From Flavobacterium collinsii (lineage in GTDB: Bacteria; Bacteroidota; Bacteroidia; Flavobacteriales; Flavobacteriaceae): DNA of 36,240 bases. Each line of letters opens with the position of its first letter. Within the stretch, counting starts at the first letter, position 1. Positions 9,021 to 17,941 of this stretch are shown piece after piece. Location of the stretch: the NCBI RefSeq assembly GCF_902804485.1, contig NZ_CADCST010000122.1, forward strand, positions 1-36,240. Direction: 5' to 3'. Made by a program: the position numbers and the translations under genes. The notes beneath the pieces were generated by a model, which saw only the letters and a program-made list of their open reading frames with translations, was not told the DNA's origin and searched no databases.

Positions 9021-9068
9021 AAAAAAAATAAAAAATAAACCCGCACTGTTTCGGATTAGTGCGGGTTT
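9021..9068 (-). terminator. Terminator of the fad operon
   Basis: An 11-bp stem, AAACCCGCACT (9037-9047) with AGTGCGGGTTT (9058-9068). On the minus strand it is followed by a long T-rich run (plus-strand A-rich 9021-9035). It lies 33 bp beyond the acyl-CoA dehydrogenase stop codon. Confidence 0.9.
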
Positions 9069-9100
9069 AAACAAATTAAAAGCTAAAAACTATTTTCATA

Positions 9101-10906
9101 TTAGAAGCAGTATTCGTTTTCTGCAACTAATTTAGATGTAATAACCTCTCTTAAGGCTACAACATTTGGATTGTTTGTGTATTTTGTGAAACGTTTTAGT
9201 CCCATTAACATCATACGTTGTTCGTCACCTTCGGCAAAAGAAATAATTCCTTCTTTTCCTCTTGAGTTAACGATATCTACTGCTTTGTACAAGTATAATT
9301 TTGCCATAGCAATTTGCTCTTGTACTTTAGCCTCACCTTGATTTTTGGCTAATTTTTCAGTTCTAAGAATTGTACTTTCTGCCATGTAGATTTCGATTAA
9401 GATATCAGAAGCAGCCATTAATAACTGTTGGTGTGAATCTAAATCCGGACCATATTTTTGAACAGCGCTTCCGGCTACCATTAAGAAAACTTTTTTCAAG
9501 TTAGCAATGATTCCTTTTTCTTCAGCAAATAATTCAGAGAAATCAGGAGTGTCGAAAGACGGAATTCCCATTAATTCTTCCTGAACTTTCATAGCAGGTC
9601 CTAATAAATCAACGTGACCTTTCATGGCCTTTTTGATTAACATCCCTACAGAAAGCATTCTATTGATTTCGTTTGTTCCTTCGTAGATACGAGCGATACG
9701 AGCATCTCTCCAGGCACTTTCCATTGGAGTGTCTTCAGAGAATCCCATACCTCCAAAAATTTGAATTCCTTCGTCAGCACAAGATTGTACGTCTTCAGAA
9801 ACTGCTACTTTCAAGATCGAACATTCGATAGCGTATTCTTCAACACCTTTTAATTCAGCTTCCTGATGCGTAGTTCCTTCTGCTTCACGGGCAGCGATTC
9901 TGTCTTCGATATCTTTTGCAGCACGGTAAGAAGCACTTTCTCCGGCGTAAGCATTAGTAGCCATTTCAGCCAGTTTAGAGCGGATAGCTCCAAAAGATGA
10001 AATCGCAGTGTTGAACTGAATTCTTTCGTTAGCATATTTTACCGCATTTGTAGTAACTCTACGCTGAGCATCTAAACAAGCTGCAGCCAGTTTGATACGA
10101 CCAACGTTCAAAGCATTCATAGCGATTTTGAAACCGTTTCCTCTTTCAGACAACATGTTTTCAACAGGAACTTTTGTATCGTTGAAGAAAACCTGACGAG
10201 TAGAAGAAGCACGGATTCCTAACTTATGCTCTTCTTCATTCATAGAAATTCCGTTTGATGGATCATTTTCTACGATGAAACCTGTAATGTTTTTATCATC
10301 ACCAATACGTGCAAAAACGATGAAAACGCTGCAGAAACCTGCATTCGAGATCCACATTTTTTGTCCTGTAATTGAGTAAGATTTTCCATCTTCAGATAAA
10401 ACTGCTTTCGTTTTTCCGGAGTTAGCATCAGATCCTGCGCCTGGCTCAGTCAAACAATAAGCTCCAAACCATTCTCCTGAAGCTAATTTAGGAACGTATT
10501 TTTTCTTTTGCTCTTCAGTACCGTAAAGTGTAATTGGCATAGTTCCAATCCCGGTATGTGCACCAAAAGCAGTTGAGAAAGATCCAGTAGCTCCCGAAAT
10601 GTAATCGCAAACTAACATTGTAGATACGAATCCCATTCCTAATCCACCGTATTCTTCAGGAACAGCAACTCCTAAAAGTCCTAGTTCTCCAGCTTTACGC
10701 ATAGAAGATTCTGTGTAGGCATAATCTTTTTTCTCAAAACGATCTTTATGCGCCCATAATTCTTTGTCAACGAACTCTTTTACAGAGTCACGCATCATTA
10801 ATTGCTCTTCCGAAAAATCTTCCGGTGTGAAGATATCTTCGCATTTTGTTTCTTTAACTAAAAACTGACCACCACGGGTTACGTTTTTTTCGATTGTATC
10901 TGCCAT
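9101..10906 (-). CDS. fadE: Acyl-CoA dehydrogenase (FadE type)
   Basis: FAD-dependent acyl-CoA dehydrogenase of 601 aa, performing the first beta-oxidation step. The N-terminal helical domain begins after a basic leader, the beta domain carries the CLTEPGAGSD and WISNAGF segments, and the C-terminal helical domain contains the likely catalytic Glu in YEGTNEINRM. About 170 extra residues at the C-terminus match the longer FadE form found in Bacillus subtilis fadNAE operons. It is the last gene of the minus-strand operon with fadN and fadA; only the four-helix-bundle gene interrupts the order. Confidence 0.93.
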   Translation of the reverse strand: MADTIEKNVTRGGQFLVKETKCEDIFTPEDFSEEQLMMRDSVKEFVDKELWAHKDRFEKKDYAYTESSMRKAGELGLLGVAVPEEYGGLGMGFVSTMLVCDYISGATGSFSTAFGAHTGIGTMPITLYGTEEQKKKYVPKLASGEWFGAYCLTEPGAGSDANSGKTKAVLSEDGKSYSITGQKMWISNAGFCSVFIVFARIGDDKNITGFIVENDPSNGISMNEEEHKLGIRASSTRQVFFNDTKVPVENMLSERGNGFKIAMNALNVGRIKLAAACLDAQRRVTTNAVKYANERIQFNTAISSFGAIRSKLAEMATNAYAGESASYRAAKDIEDRIAAREAEGTTHQEAELKGVEEYAIECSILKVAVSEDVQSCADEGIQIFGGMGFSEDTPMESAWRDARIARIYEGTNEINRMLSVGMLIKKAMKGHVDLLGPAMKVQEELMGIPSFDTPDFSELFAEEKGIIANLKKVFLMVAGSAVQKYGPDLDSHQQLLMAASDILIEIYMAESTILRTEKLAKNQGEAKVQEQIAMAKLYLYKAVDIVNSRGKEGIISFAEGDEQRMMLMGLKRFTKYTNNPNVVALREVITSKLVAENEYCF

Positions 10907-10927
10907 TGCTTTTGTTTTTTTATGAAA

Positions 10928-11436
10928 GAAAATAGAATATAGAGAATAGAAAATAGACTTTTACTTTAGTCCGTTTTGAAAACCCATTGTCATTCTTTGA
11001 AATTCTTCTATTTTAATTTCTAATTGGTTAAATTGTATTTCGTTTATGTATTTTCTATGTGTCGCAATTAATAATTGCGTAATCAGTTCAAATGAAGAAC
11101 CGAGAGATATGTCTAAAAAATGACTGAAAGACTTATCAGTTCTTGAAGAACCTTCAGCAATATTACTAGGCATCGAAACCGAACATCTGCTTATTTGAGA
11201 ACTCAAATCGTATCGTTCGTGTTTCGGAAATTCCATTAATACGTCAGAAATTTCATTGGCGATTGTAATTCCGAGTTTCCAAATCTTCAAGTTCTTATAA
11301 TTATGCCTCATGTTTTTCGAGCCAAGATAAGAAAACATAAATTAAAAGTAGGTTTTTTATTACTTTTAATAATCTTTGTTTTTTCTCTTTACTCTAAAAA
11401 AACATCTATTCTCTTTATTCTATATTCTATTCTCTC
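10928..11436. repeat. Imperfect terminal inverted repeats enclosing the four-helix-bundle gene
   Basis: The left arm (10928-10957) contains AATAGAATATAGAGAATAG and the right arm (11406-11436) contains CTATTCTCTTTATTCTATA. Over about 31 positions the reverse complement of the right arm matches the left at roughly 25. The arms bracket a single gene inside the fad operon, as a small mobile cassette would. The sequence is low in complexity (built of ATAGA-like units), so some of the match may be compositional. Confidence 0.5.
10961..11311 (-). CDS. Four-helix-bundle protein (S23/IVP-like family)
   Basis: A 116-aa all-helical protein of the four-helix-bundle family first known from 23S rRNA intervening sequences; Avd of diversity-generating retroelements is a relative. 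The family signature is clear: NLKIWKLGITIANEI, then YDLSSQISRCSVSMPSNIAEGSSR, then SFELITQLLIA. The start at ATG 11311 (MRHNYKNLKIW) matches family beginnings; an upstream ATG at 11338 adds nine residues and is not preferred. The gene sits between fadA and fadE on the same strand although it has no link to fatty acid metabolism. It is flanked by imperfect inverted repeats, which suggests later insertion. The function of these proteins is unknown. Confidence 0.85.
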   Translation of the reverse strand: MRHNYKNLKIWKLGITIANEISDVLMEFPKHERYDLSSQISRCSVSMPSNIAEGSSRTDKSFSHFLDISLGSSFELITQLLIATHRKYINEIQFNQLEIKIEEFQRMTMGFQNGLK

Positions 11437-11440
11437 TTCG

Positions 11441-12622
11441 TTAAAGAACTTCGTAAATCCCTGCAGAACCTTGTCCAGTTCCCACACACATACTTACGAT
11501 TCCGTATTTATTACCTCTGCGTTTCATTTCGTCGAATAACTGAACAGAAAGTTTAGCTCCTGTACAACCTAGAGGGTGTCCTAAAGAGATAGCTCCACCG
11601 TTTACGTTTATAATATCCGGGTTTATGTTTAATTCGCGAGTTACCGCTAAAGCTTGTGAAGCAAAAGCTTCATTTAGTTCAATTAACTCAATATCATTTA
11701 GTGTTAAACCTGCTTGTTTCAACGCTTTTGGAATTGCTTTTACAGGACCGATACCCATAATTCTTGGTTCAACACCAGAAGAAGCGAAGTTTACCAAACG
11801 TGCGATTGGCTCAAGGTTTAATTCTTTTACCATTTCTTCGCTCATGATTAAAACAAAAGCAGCACCGTCACTCATTTGAGAAGAGTTTCCTGCAGTTACA
11901 CTTCCGTCGGCAGCAAAAACAGGTCTTAAGCCAGCCAAAGCAGCAACAGAAGTTCCGGCTCTTGGACCTTCGTCTTGTTTTACAACGTATGATTTAGTTT
12001 CTTTTTTACCATTTTCATTGATGAAAGTCTGTTCAACTGTAATCGGAACAATTTGTTTGTCAAATTTTCCTTCAGCCTGAGCTTTTAAGGCTTTCATGTG
12101 TGAGTTGTAAGCAAACTCATCCTGATCTTCTCTGGAGATCTTGTATTGGTTGGCAACCGCCTCAGCAGTTAGTCCCATTCCCCAGTAGTAATCTTCATGA
12201 CCTGCAGCAGCCACTTTATAATCCGGAGTTGGTTTGTAACCTCCCATCGGAATAAAACTCATACTTTCGGCTCCACCGGCAATGATACAATCTGCCATTC
12301 CTGATTGGATTTTAGCCGTAGCCATTCCGATAGTTTCTAATCCGGATGCACAATAACGGTTAACCGTTACACCAGGAACATCTTCTACTTTTAATCCCAT
12401 CAAAGAGATTAAACGTCCAACGTTAAGTCCTTGTTCTGCTTCCGGCATGGCATTTCCAACCATAACGTCATCAATACGTTTTTTGTCAAAATTAGGCAAC
12501 TCGTCCATCATAAACTGAATGGTTTCTGCTGCTAATTCGTCAGGTCTTTTAAATCTAAAAACCCCTTTTGGTGCTTTTCCTACCGCAGTACGGTAAGCTT
12601 TTACGATATATGCTGTTTTCAT
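11441..12622 (-). CDS. fadA: Acetyl-CoA C-acyltransferase (3-ketoacyl-CoA thiolase)
   Basis: Thiolase of 393 aa catalysing the last beta-oxidation step. The start is ATG 12622 (MKTAYIVKAYRTAVGKA); a reading extended to 12703 runs into intergenic repeat sequence. The nucleophile cysteine is in NRYCASGLETI at about residue 88, the histidine in GHPLGCTGA, and the second catalytic cysteine in SMCVGTGQG near the C-terminus. It follows fadN by 96 bp. That gap contains an inverted repeat, AGAAGCAAGA (12647-12656) with TCTTGCTTCT (12689-12698). Together with fadN and fadE it forms a complete beta-oxidation module. Confidence 0.94.
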   Translation of the reverse strand: MKTAYIVKAYRTAVGKAPKGVFRFKRPDELAAETIQFMMDELPNFDKKRIDDVMVGNAMPEAEQGLNVGRLISLMGLKVEDVPGVTVNRYCASGLETIGMATAKIQSGMADCIIAGGAESMSFIPMGGYKPTPDYKVAAAGHEDYYWGMGLTAEAVANQYKISREDQDEFAYNSHMKALKAQAEGKFDKQIVPITVEQTFINENGKKETKSYVVKQDEGPRAGTSVAALAGLRPVFAADGSVTAGNSSQMSDGAAFVLIMSEEMVKELNLEPIARLVNFASSGVEPRIMGIGPVKAIPKALKQAGLTLNDIELIELNEAFASQALAVTRELNINPDIINVNGGAISLGHPLGCTGAKLSVQLFDEMKRRGNKYGIVSMCVGTGQGSAGIYEVL

Positions 12623-12718
12623 TTGTTTTGTTTTTTTAAGATTTATAGAAGCAAGAGCCAAGAGAAAAGACAAAACTTTGTTTTGAAATCTTGCTTCTTG
12701 CATCTTTCTTCTACTTTT

Positions 12719-15109
12719 CTAGTTACGAAGCGGTTTTCCTTTAGTCAACATGTATTGAATTCTTTCCAGAGTTTTTCTTTCTGTACATAAGCTCAAGAAA
12801 GCTTCACGTTCGATATCTAATAAGTATTGTTCAGATACTAAAGTTGCTTCAGATAAATCACCACCAGCCATTACATAAGCCAGTTTGTTAGCGATTTTTT
12901 TATCGTGCTCAGAAATGTATTTTCCTGCTTCCATCTGATCTGTTCCAACTAAGAACATACCCAAAGCTTGTTTCCCTAATACTTTAACATCAGTTCTTCT
13001 GATTGGTTGTGTATAACCAGCTTCTGCCATTAACAAAGCGTGTTTTTTAGCTTCTGCAATCTGACGATCTTTGTTAACTACGATAACGTCTTTTCCATGT
13101 TGTAAAAGTCCGGTATCAAAAGCTTCATAACCAGAAGTCGAAACTTTAGCCATTGCGATGGTTAAGAAATATTCTTGAAGAACGTTTAATTCTACGTCGT
13201 TTTTGCGGAATAAGTCTGAAGCTCTCAAAGCCATTTCTTTAGATCCACCACCACCAGGAAGTACACCTACACCAAATTCAACTAATCCCATGTACGTTTC
13301 AGCAGCAGCAACTACTTTATCAGCATGTAAGCTCATTTCGCATCCACCACCAAAAGTCATTCCGTGAGGCGCTACTATAACTGGAATTGAAGAGTAACGA
13401 ACGCGCATCATAGTGTCCTGGAATAATTTGATCGCCATGTTTAATTCGTCATATTCCTGCTCAACCGCCATCATGAAGATCATTCCGATATTAGCTCCAA
13501 CAGAGAAATTCGCTGCTTGATTACCAATAACTAAACCTTGGTATTCTTTTTCAGATAAGTCGATTGCTTTATTGATGGCCTGAAGTACGTCTCCACCAAT
13601 TGTATTCATTTTAGATTGGAATTCTAAGTTCAAAATTCCATCTCCTAAATCTTCAATGATTGCACCACTATTGCTCCAAACTTTTTTGCTTTCGCGAATG
13701 TTGTTTAGGATAATGAATGAATCTTGTCCAGGAACTTTAGCTTGTGATTTTGTTGGAATGTTATAGAAATAAGTGGCTCCTTCTTTTACAGAGTAGAAAC
13801 TTTCGCTTCCTGAAGCTAACATTTCAGTAACCCACGCAGCTGGAGCTAAACCTTCAGCTTTCATGATTTCAATTCCATTAGCAACACCAATAGCATCCCA
13901 AATTTCGAATGGACCATTTTCCCATCCAAAACCAGCTTTCATGGCATCATCAATTTTGTATAATTCGTCTGATATTTCAGGAATTCTGTTTGAAACGTAA
14001 GCAAACATTCCGGCGAAACTCTTACGGTAGAATTCTCCTGCTTTGTCTTTTCCTTTTACTAAAACTTTAAAACGGTTGATTGGTTTATCGATTGTTTTTG
14101 TAAGTTCAAGTGTAGCGAAGTTTGCTTTTTTAGCAGCACGGTATTCTAATGTATCTAAGTCTAAAGAAAGAATATCTTTATCTACTTTTTTGTAAAAACC
14201 TTGTCCTGTTTTACTTCCCAACCAATTGTTCTCCATCATTTTGTTGATGAAATCAGGAAGTTTGAACAATTCGTGTTGTTCGTCTGTTGGGCAGTTCTCA
14301 TAAATACCGTTGGCAACGTGTACCAAAGTATCTAAACCAACAACGTCAACCGTACGGAAAGTAGCCGATTTTGGACGACCAATTACAGGACCAGTCAATT
14401 TATCAACTTCTTCAATTGTTAATCCCATTTCTTTTACCAAGTGGAATAAACTCTGGATTCCGTAAATACCAATTCTGTTTCCAATAAACGCTGGAGTATC
14501 TTTAGCAACAACAGATGTTTTTCCTAAAAATTTAGATCCGTATTCGTTTAAGAAATCCAATACTTCAGTTGAAGTTTTTGGACCAGGAATAATTTCAAAT
14601 AATTTTAAGTAACGCGCAGGGTTAAAAAAGTGTGTTCCGCAGAAGTGTTGTTGGAAATCTTCGCTTCTTCCTTCACTCATAAAATGAATTGGAATACCAG
14701 ATGTATTTGATGTAACCAAAGTTCCCGGTTTACGGAATTTTTCGATTTGTTCGAATACTAGTTTTTTAATATCCAAACGCTCCACAACAACTTCAATAAT
14801 CCAATCAACATTGGCAATTTTTGCCATATCATCGGTCGTATTTCCAGTCGTAATTCTGTTTGCGAATTTCTGACTGTAAATCGGAGATGGTTTTGATTTT
14901 AATGAATTCGCCAAGTGCTCGTTTACTACTCGGTTGCGAACAGCTTTACTTTCAAGCGTTAATCCTTTTTTGGCTTCAGCTTCTGTCAACTCGCGTGGTA
15001 CGATGTCAAGTAGTAAAACTTCAACACCAATATTGGCAAAATGGCAAGCTATTCCTGAACCCATAATTCCGGATCCAATTACAGCAACTTTTTTAATTGT
15101 GCGTTTCAT
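12719..15109 (-). CDS. fadN: 3-hydroxyacyl-CoA dehydrogenase / enoyl-CoA hydratase (FadN type)
   Basis: Bifunctional beta-oxidation enzyme of 796 aa. The N-terminal Rossmann fold binds NAD through GSGIMGSG (residues 12-19). The 3-hydroxyacyl-CoA dehydrogenase C-terminal domains follow at about 190-420. A crotonase-like region at about 520-700 contains GMTFGGGCEMSLHAD and GVGVLPGGGGSKEM. The order dehydrogenase first, hydratase last, is that of FadN and opposite to FadB. It lies 56 bp downstream of a marR-type regulator and upstream of fadA, all on the minus strand. Confidence 0.94.
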   Translation of the reverse strand: MKRTIKKVAVIGSGIMGSGIACHFANIGVEVLLLDIVPRELTEAEAKKGLTLESKAVRNRVVNEHLANSLKSKPSPIYSQKFANRITTGNTTDDMAKIANVDWIIEVVVERLDIKKLVFEQIEKFRKPGTLVTSNTSGIPIHFMSEGRSEDFQQHFCGTHFFNPARYLKLFEIIPGPKTSTEVLDFLNEYGSKFLGKTSVVAKDTPAFIGNRIGIYGIQSLFHLVKEMGLTIEEVDKLTGPVIGRPKSATFRTVDVVGLDTLVHVANGIYENCPTDEQHELFKLPDFINKMMENNWLGSKTGQGFYKKVDKDILSLDLDTLEYRAAKKANFATLELTKTIDKPINRFKVLVKGKDKAGEFYRKSFAGMFAYVSNRIPEISDELYKIDDAMKAGFGWENGPFEIWDAIGVANGIEIMKAEGLAPAAWVTEMLASGSESFYSVKEGATYFYNIPTKSQAKVPGQDSFIILNNIRESKKVWSNSGAIIEDLGDGILNLEFQSKMNTIGGDVLQAINKAIDLSEKEYQGLVIGNQAANFSVGANIGMIFMMAVEQEYDELNMAIKLFQDTMMRVRYSSIPVIVAPHGMTFGGGCEMSLHADKVVAAAETYMGLVEFGVGVLPGGGGSKEMALRASDLFRKNDVELNVLQEYFLTIAMAKVSTSGYEAFDTGLLQHGKDVIVVNKDRQIAEAKKHALLMAEAGYTQPIRRTDVKVLGKQALGMFLVGTDQMEAGKYISEHDKKIANKLAYVMAGGDLSEATLVSEQYLLDIEREAFLSLCTERKTLERIQYMLTKGKPLRN

Positions 15110-15165
15110 AAGTCGTTAATATTTGTTTTTGTTTTTTGAATTTGAAATTTCCCTATTGACTAAGG

Positions 15166-15624
15166 TTATTCATTTCCTATTTTGTCTGTTTGATTAAATA
15201 TGTTTTTATCCTGAATTAATTCGTTTATGATTTCAGAAACTTCGATAAAATGTTTTAGTTTCTCGTCAGAAACATGTTTTCTTACCGTTTCATTAAATTT
15301 CAAAACTGTATTCTTAGATAAATCTCTTTTTTCTTTTCCAAATTCGGTCAGGTAGATCAAAACACCACGACCGTCTGTTGGGTTTTTTTTGCGAACAATC
15401 AAACCTTTGTCTTCCATTGATTTTAATGTTCGGGTTAGGCTTGTGGCTTCCATGCCCATTCTTGGTCCCAAAGCTGTCGATGGGGTTCCTTCTTCTTTAT
15501 CTATACTCAAAAGGGCAAACCCGGTGGCCATTGTGGCATCGTATTTAGCAGCCTCTTCGTTGTACATTCTTGATACAGCTTGCCATGTAGCACGCAAAAT
15601 ATAATCTATTGTTTTCTCTTTCAT
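15166..15624 (-). CDS. MarR-family regulator of the fad operon
   Basis: A 152-aa winged-helix regulator. The MarR fold is seen from the helix MATGFALLSIDKEEGTPS through the recognition helix region TSLTRTLKSMEDKGLIVRKKN, and the wing DGRGVLIYLTEFG. As first gene of the beta-oxidation operon it probably represses the operon and responds to acyl-CoA or fatty acids. A palindrome, TATGCATGCATA, overlaps the -33 region of its likely promoter and is the natural candidate for autoregulation. Confidence 0.9.
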   Translation of the reverse strand: MKEKTIDYILRATWQAVSRMYNEEAAKYDATMATGFALLSIDKEEGTPSTALGPRMGMEATSLTRTLKSMEDKGLIVRKKNPTDGRGVLIYLTEFGKEKRDLSKNTVLKFNETVRKHVSDEKLKHFIEVSEIINELIQDKNIFNQTDKIGNE

Positions 15625-15642
15625 ATGTAACTATATCGATTT

Positions 15643-15674
15643 CAAATATAATCAAAAAATACTATGCATGCATA
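15643..15674 (-). promoter_or_regulatory. fad operon promoter with MarR-type operator
   Basis: On the minus strand TATATTTG (15643-15650) matches the Bacteroidota -7 element TAnnTTTG, 18 bp upstream of the marR ATG. The perfect palindrome TATGCATGCATA (15663-15674) lies where the -33 element should be. Binding there would block transcription. The rest of the 221-bp gap to 15845 is AT-rich with no gene. Confidence 0.65.
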
Positions 15675-15845
15675 TAATTTTTTCATATTTTTTTGGTTAG
15701 TTAAAAAAATCCCTTGATTTATAGGGGTTTATGGTTTAATTTTAATTGAAATATACTATTCTTTTTTGATGTTTTAACAAAATTTATGCTGTAAAAATTG
15801 TTTTATGGTTTTAAATTGGGATAAAATTCTACATTTTGTAAAAAA

Positions 15846-16883
15846 TTATGGCTTTAATTCAATAGAATTTGCTTGTTCATATCGTGAAATTGCCTTTCCG
15901 AGTATTGTTTTCATCCTGTTTCGAAGGTTTTCGGGTTTGAGGACTTCAATGCCGTTACCAAAGCCCAGCAGTATACGCTCCATTTCGTAATTTGGGGTGA
16001 TGAACAAATGAACGATAATGCTTTTGTCTTCATTTTCTTTAATCAGCCGCTGTGTTTGATGCAGGGGTTTGGTTAAAACATAAGGCGCGTTGATTTCATC
16101 AATCCAGAGTTCAATCTTTCGGGGATGAGATCCGGTGTTTACTGTAACACCAATTACGTTTTTGTAAAAAAGTTCCGCATCAAAGTCTTCGTCTAAATAA
16201 GGCAGATTAAAATCATAATCAATAGCAATAATTCTGTCCAGCGCCAAATTGGTAATTGGTTGTGAACCTTTTTTCTTTCCTACCAAAAACCATCGGTTGT
16301 TGAACTCTTTTAAAATAAAGGGATGAAAATGAAATTTGTTTTCCTCCCGGGATTTAAACGATTTATAGGTAATGACCAGAGCTACTTTTTTGATAATGGC
16401 CTGATAAATCTCATCCAGATAATGAAGTCCTTTTAGTTTTTCATTTTTGTCGAGATAGATAACAGGCTTGGTATGTGATTTTTCGGCGTAGATTTTATCC
16501 TCCAAACGCTGTAGAATATCCGACACATCATTAAAGAGTGAGAAATCTTTAAACTGCTTTAACATCGAGACGGTCTCGGTGAGGACGTTCATATCTGTTT
16601 CTGTTAACGGAATGTCGGTTATGGTGAATTCGTCGTCTTCATATTTATAGTATTTTTTATCATATACTACAATTGGGGCATTGTACCCCAGTTTCTCACT
16701 TCGCATGAGCTGAATATCCATTTGTATGGTTCGCTTGCTGATGGGGTTTGCACGGCCTTCGTATTCAAACAAAGCATCGGAGCAGCATTCGATTAGATCG
16801 TCTAAAGTCCATTGCCGGTATCTGTTCTGGAAGCATTTGTCAATGGTTTTGTACCGAATTAAGGCGTTTTTGTTTTGTGACAT
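15846..16883 (-). CDS. WYL-domain transcriptional regulator
   Basis: A 345-aa regulator with an N-terminal helix-turn-helix (about residues 1-80, RYKTIDKCFQNRYRQWTLDD...), a central WYL ligand-sensing domain (about 135-220, with FHPFILKEFNNRWFLVGKKKG) and a C-terminal WCX-like region. WYL proteins often sense nucleotides or nucleic acid ends and control defence or repair loci. The start ATG 16883 (MSQNK) is chosen because the in-frame extension to 16904 lies in an intergenic octamer repeat. It sits about 1.1 kb from the RNA array on the opposite strand, so it may control the RNA repair island; that is inference. Confidence 0.88.
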   Translation of the reverse strand: MSQNKNALIRYKTIDKCFQNRYRQWTLDDLIECCSDALFEYEGRANPISKRTIQMDIQLMRSEKLGYNAPIVVYDKKYYKYEDDEFTITDIPLTETDMNVLTETVSMLKQFKDFSLFNDVSDILQRLEDKIYAEKSHTKPVIYLDKNEKLKGLHYLDEIYQAIIKKVALVITYKSFKSREENKFHFHPFILKEFNNRWFLVGKKKGSQPITNLALDRIIAIDYDFNLPYLDEDFDAELFYKNVIGVTVNTGSHPRKIELWIDEINAPYVLTKPLHQTQRLIKENEDKSIIVHLFITPNYEMERILLGFGNGIEVLKPENLRNRMKTILGKAISRYEQANSIELKP

Positions 16884-16896
16884 AGTTTGTTTTTTT

Positions 16897-17026
16897 GCTC
16901 GCAAAGTCGCGAAGGCGCAAAGTTTTTTGTTTTTTTAAGCCAGAGATTAAAGGATTAAAATGACAAACTGTGCGTTTAATTAATTACTTTAAATAAAACT
17001 TTGCGACTTCGAGTCTTTGCGAGATT
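16897..17026. repeat. Inverted pair of octamer-periodic repeats
   Basis: 16897-16922 read on the minus strand is CTTTGCGC CTTCGCGA CTTTGCGA in successive octamers. 16999-17026 on the plus strand is CTTTGCGA CTTCGAGT CTTTGCGA GATT. The two blocks face each other and enclose about 75 bp. The same family recurs at 21520, 26284, 26574, 26692, 26778 and 26881. The left block forms the leader of the WYL gene. Confidence 0.7.
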
Positions 17027-17032
17027 CAATTT

Positions 17033-17647
17033 TTAGCTTAATAACTTTATCTCTTTTTCAATATTAAATCTGGCTTTTTCCTCATACAAATCTCTGAACT
17101 CATCCGTTTGAAAAATAAACTCGTTTTCCAGAAAATGTTTCAATGCTTTGGCACGTCCGGGATTGTAGAGGAAGTCAGGATAAATACGGTATTCTTTTCT
17201 AATTTGTTCAAAATAGATTTTATAATCTTCCCAATCTTTAGTCAGAATCTTCAAATCAAAATCGATTAACCAGTTAATGTCTTCAATTGTATTATGCGCA
17301 TGGAGCTGTGTGGCACAGATTGCATCAAAAATGAATTGTTTATTAAGGTTGATATTTTCGGGAAGAATTGACAAAGCGAACTCGGCACTTTTCAGTTCAT
17401 TGTCTTTTCTGGAAGAAGAGTAAACAATATCATGATAAAAAATTGAAAACAATACTTCATTGGGATTTTCAAGTTTATTCCGATAGACCTCAAAGCTCTC
17501 AATCATTTCTTTTAAATGCATGAGATTATGATAATGCCTTGATTTTTTAGAATATGCCTTTTCTAAATCCATCCAGTTTTGCTGAATTTCATTTAATGGA
17601 AAGCCAATGTTCAAAAGTAATTCAGAATAGATTTTCTCTAAATTCAT
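17033..17647 (-). CDS. HD-domain phosphohydrolase-like protein
   Basis: A 204-aa protein resembling predicted metal-dependent HD-superfamily phosphohydrolases. Candidate metal ligands are the histidines in SRHYHNLMHL (H38, H40, H44), the HD pair H72-D73 in FYHDIVY, and a later acidic/His segment (CATQLHAH, WLIDFDLKIL). The start ATG 17647 (MNLEKIYSELL) is preferred; the longer frame to 17803 reads through the palindrome array. The substrate is unknown. It is the nearest upstream gene to the RNA array, on the opposite strand. Confidence 0.8.
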   Translation of the reverse strand: MNLEKIYSELLLNIGFPLNEIQQNWMDLEKAYSKKSRHYHNLMHLKEMIESFEVYRNKLENPNEVLFSIFYHDIVYSSSRKDNELKSAEFALSILPENINLNKQFIFDAICATQLHAHNTIEDINWLIDFDLKILTKDWEDYKIYFEQIRKEYRIYPDFLYNPGRAKALKHFLENEFIFQTDEFRDLYEEKARFNIEKEIKLLS

Positions 17648-17676
17648 ATGGTATTTTTTATTTAAATCTAATGAGA

Positions 17677-17889
17677 AGCTCTGTAAGAGCTGAATATTTA
17701 CAGCTAGTTTATAGACGATGATTAAAAAGCTCCAGCGGAGCGATACCTTTATTTTCCTTTCATTGATAGAATATGTCACCCCGCTGGGGTTCTTCAAATG
17801 CATCTGAAAAAATCTACAAATATGTCGTCCCTCTGGGACTTATACTTTTGTAATCTGAAAAATCTATAGTTATAACGTCCCTCTGGGAC
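17677..17889. repeat. Five-unit ~50-bp array of palindromic hairpins with changing stems
   Basis: Five short palindromes with 3-nt centres lie at 17677-17691 (AGCTCT/AGAGCT), 17729-17741 (GCTCC/GGAGC), 17778-17790 (ACCCC/GGGGT), 17827-17839 (GTCCC/GGGAC) and 17877-17889 (GTCCC/GGGAC). Their centres are 51, 49, 49 and 50 bp apart. Most are preceded by a TCTA-rich, ATGTC-like box and several are followed by an AATCTGAAA-like box. Stem sequences differ yet stay self-complementary. This is like REP or tandem hairpin arrays of Bacteroidota. It occupies the upstream region of the HD gene. Confidence 0.8.
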
Positions 17890-17941
17890 TTACACACTTT
17901 TTTAAAATTAATATTTACTCAAATATAAAATTCTTTTTTCT

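Noticed and set aside
10961..11311. Avd of a diversity-generating retroelement
   Set aside because: No reverse transcriptase, template or variable repeat is nearby; only the four-helix family is shared.
11303..11539. Plus-strand frame over the four-helix gene and fadA end
   Set aside because: Antisense shadow of two real genes and a repeat arm, without its own features.
12623..12703. 27-residue N-terminal extension of the thiolase
   Set aside because: It lies in the fadN-fadA gap with its inverted repeat, and thiolases begin at MKTAYIVKAYRTA.
17648..17803. Longer HD protein from 17803
   Set aside because: The extra 52 codons read through the palindrome array; ATG 17647 gives a typical start.
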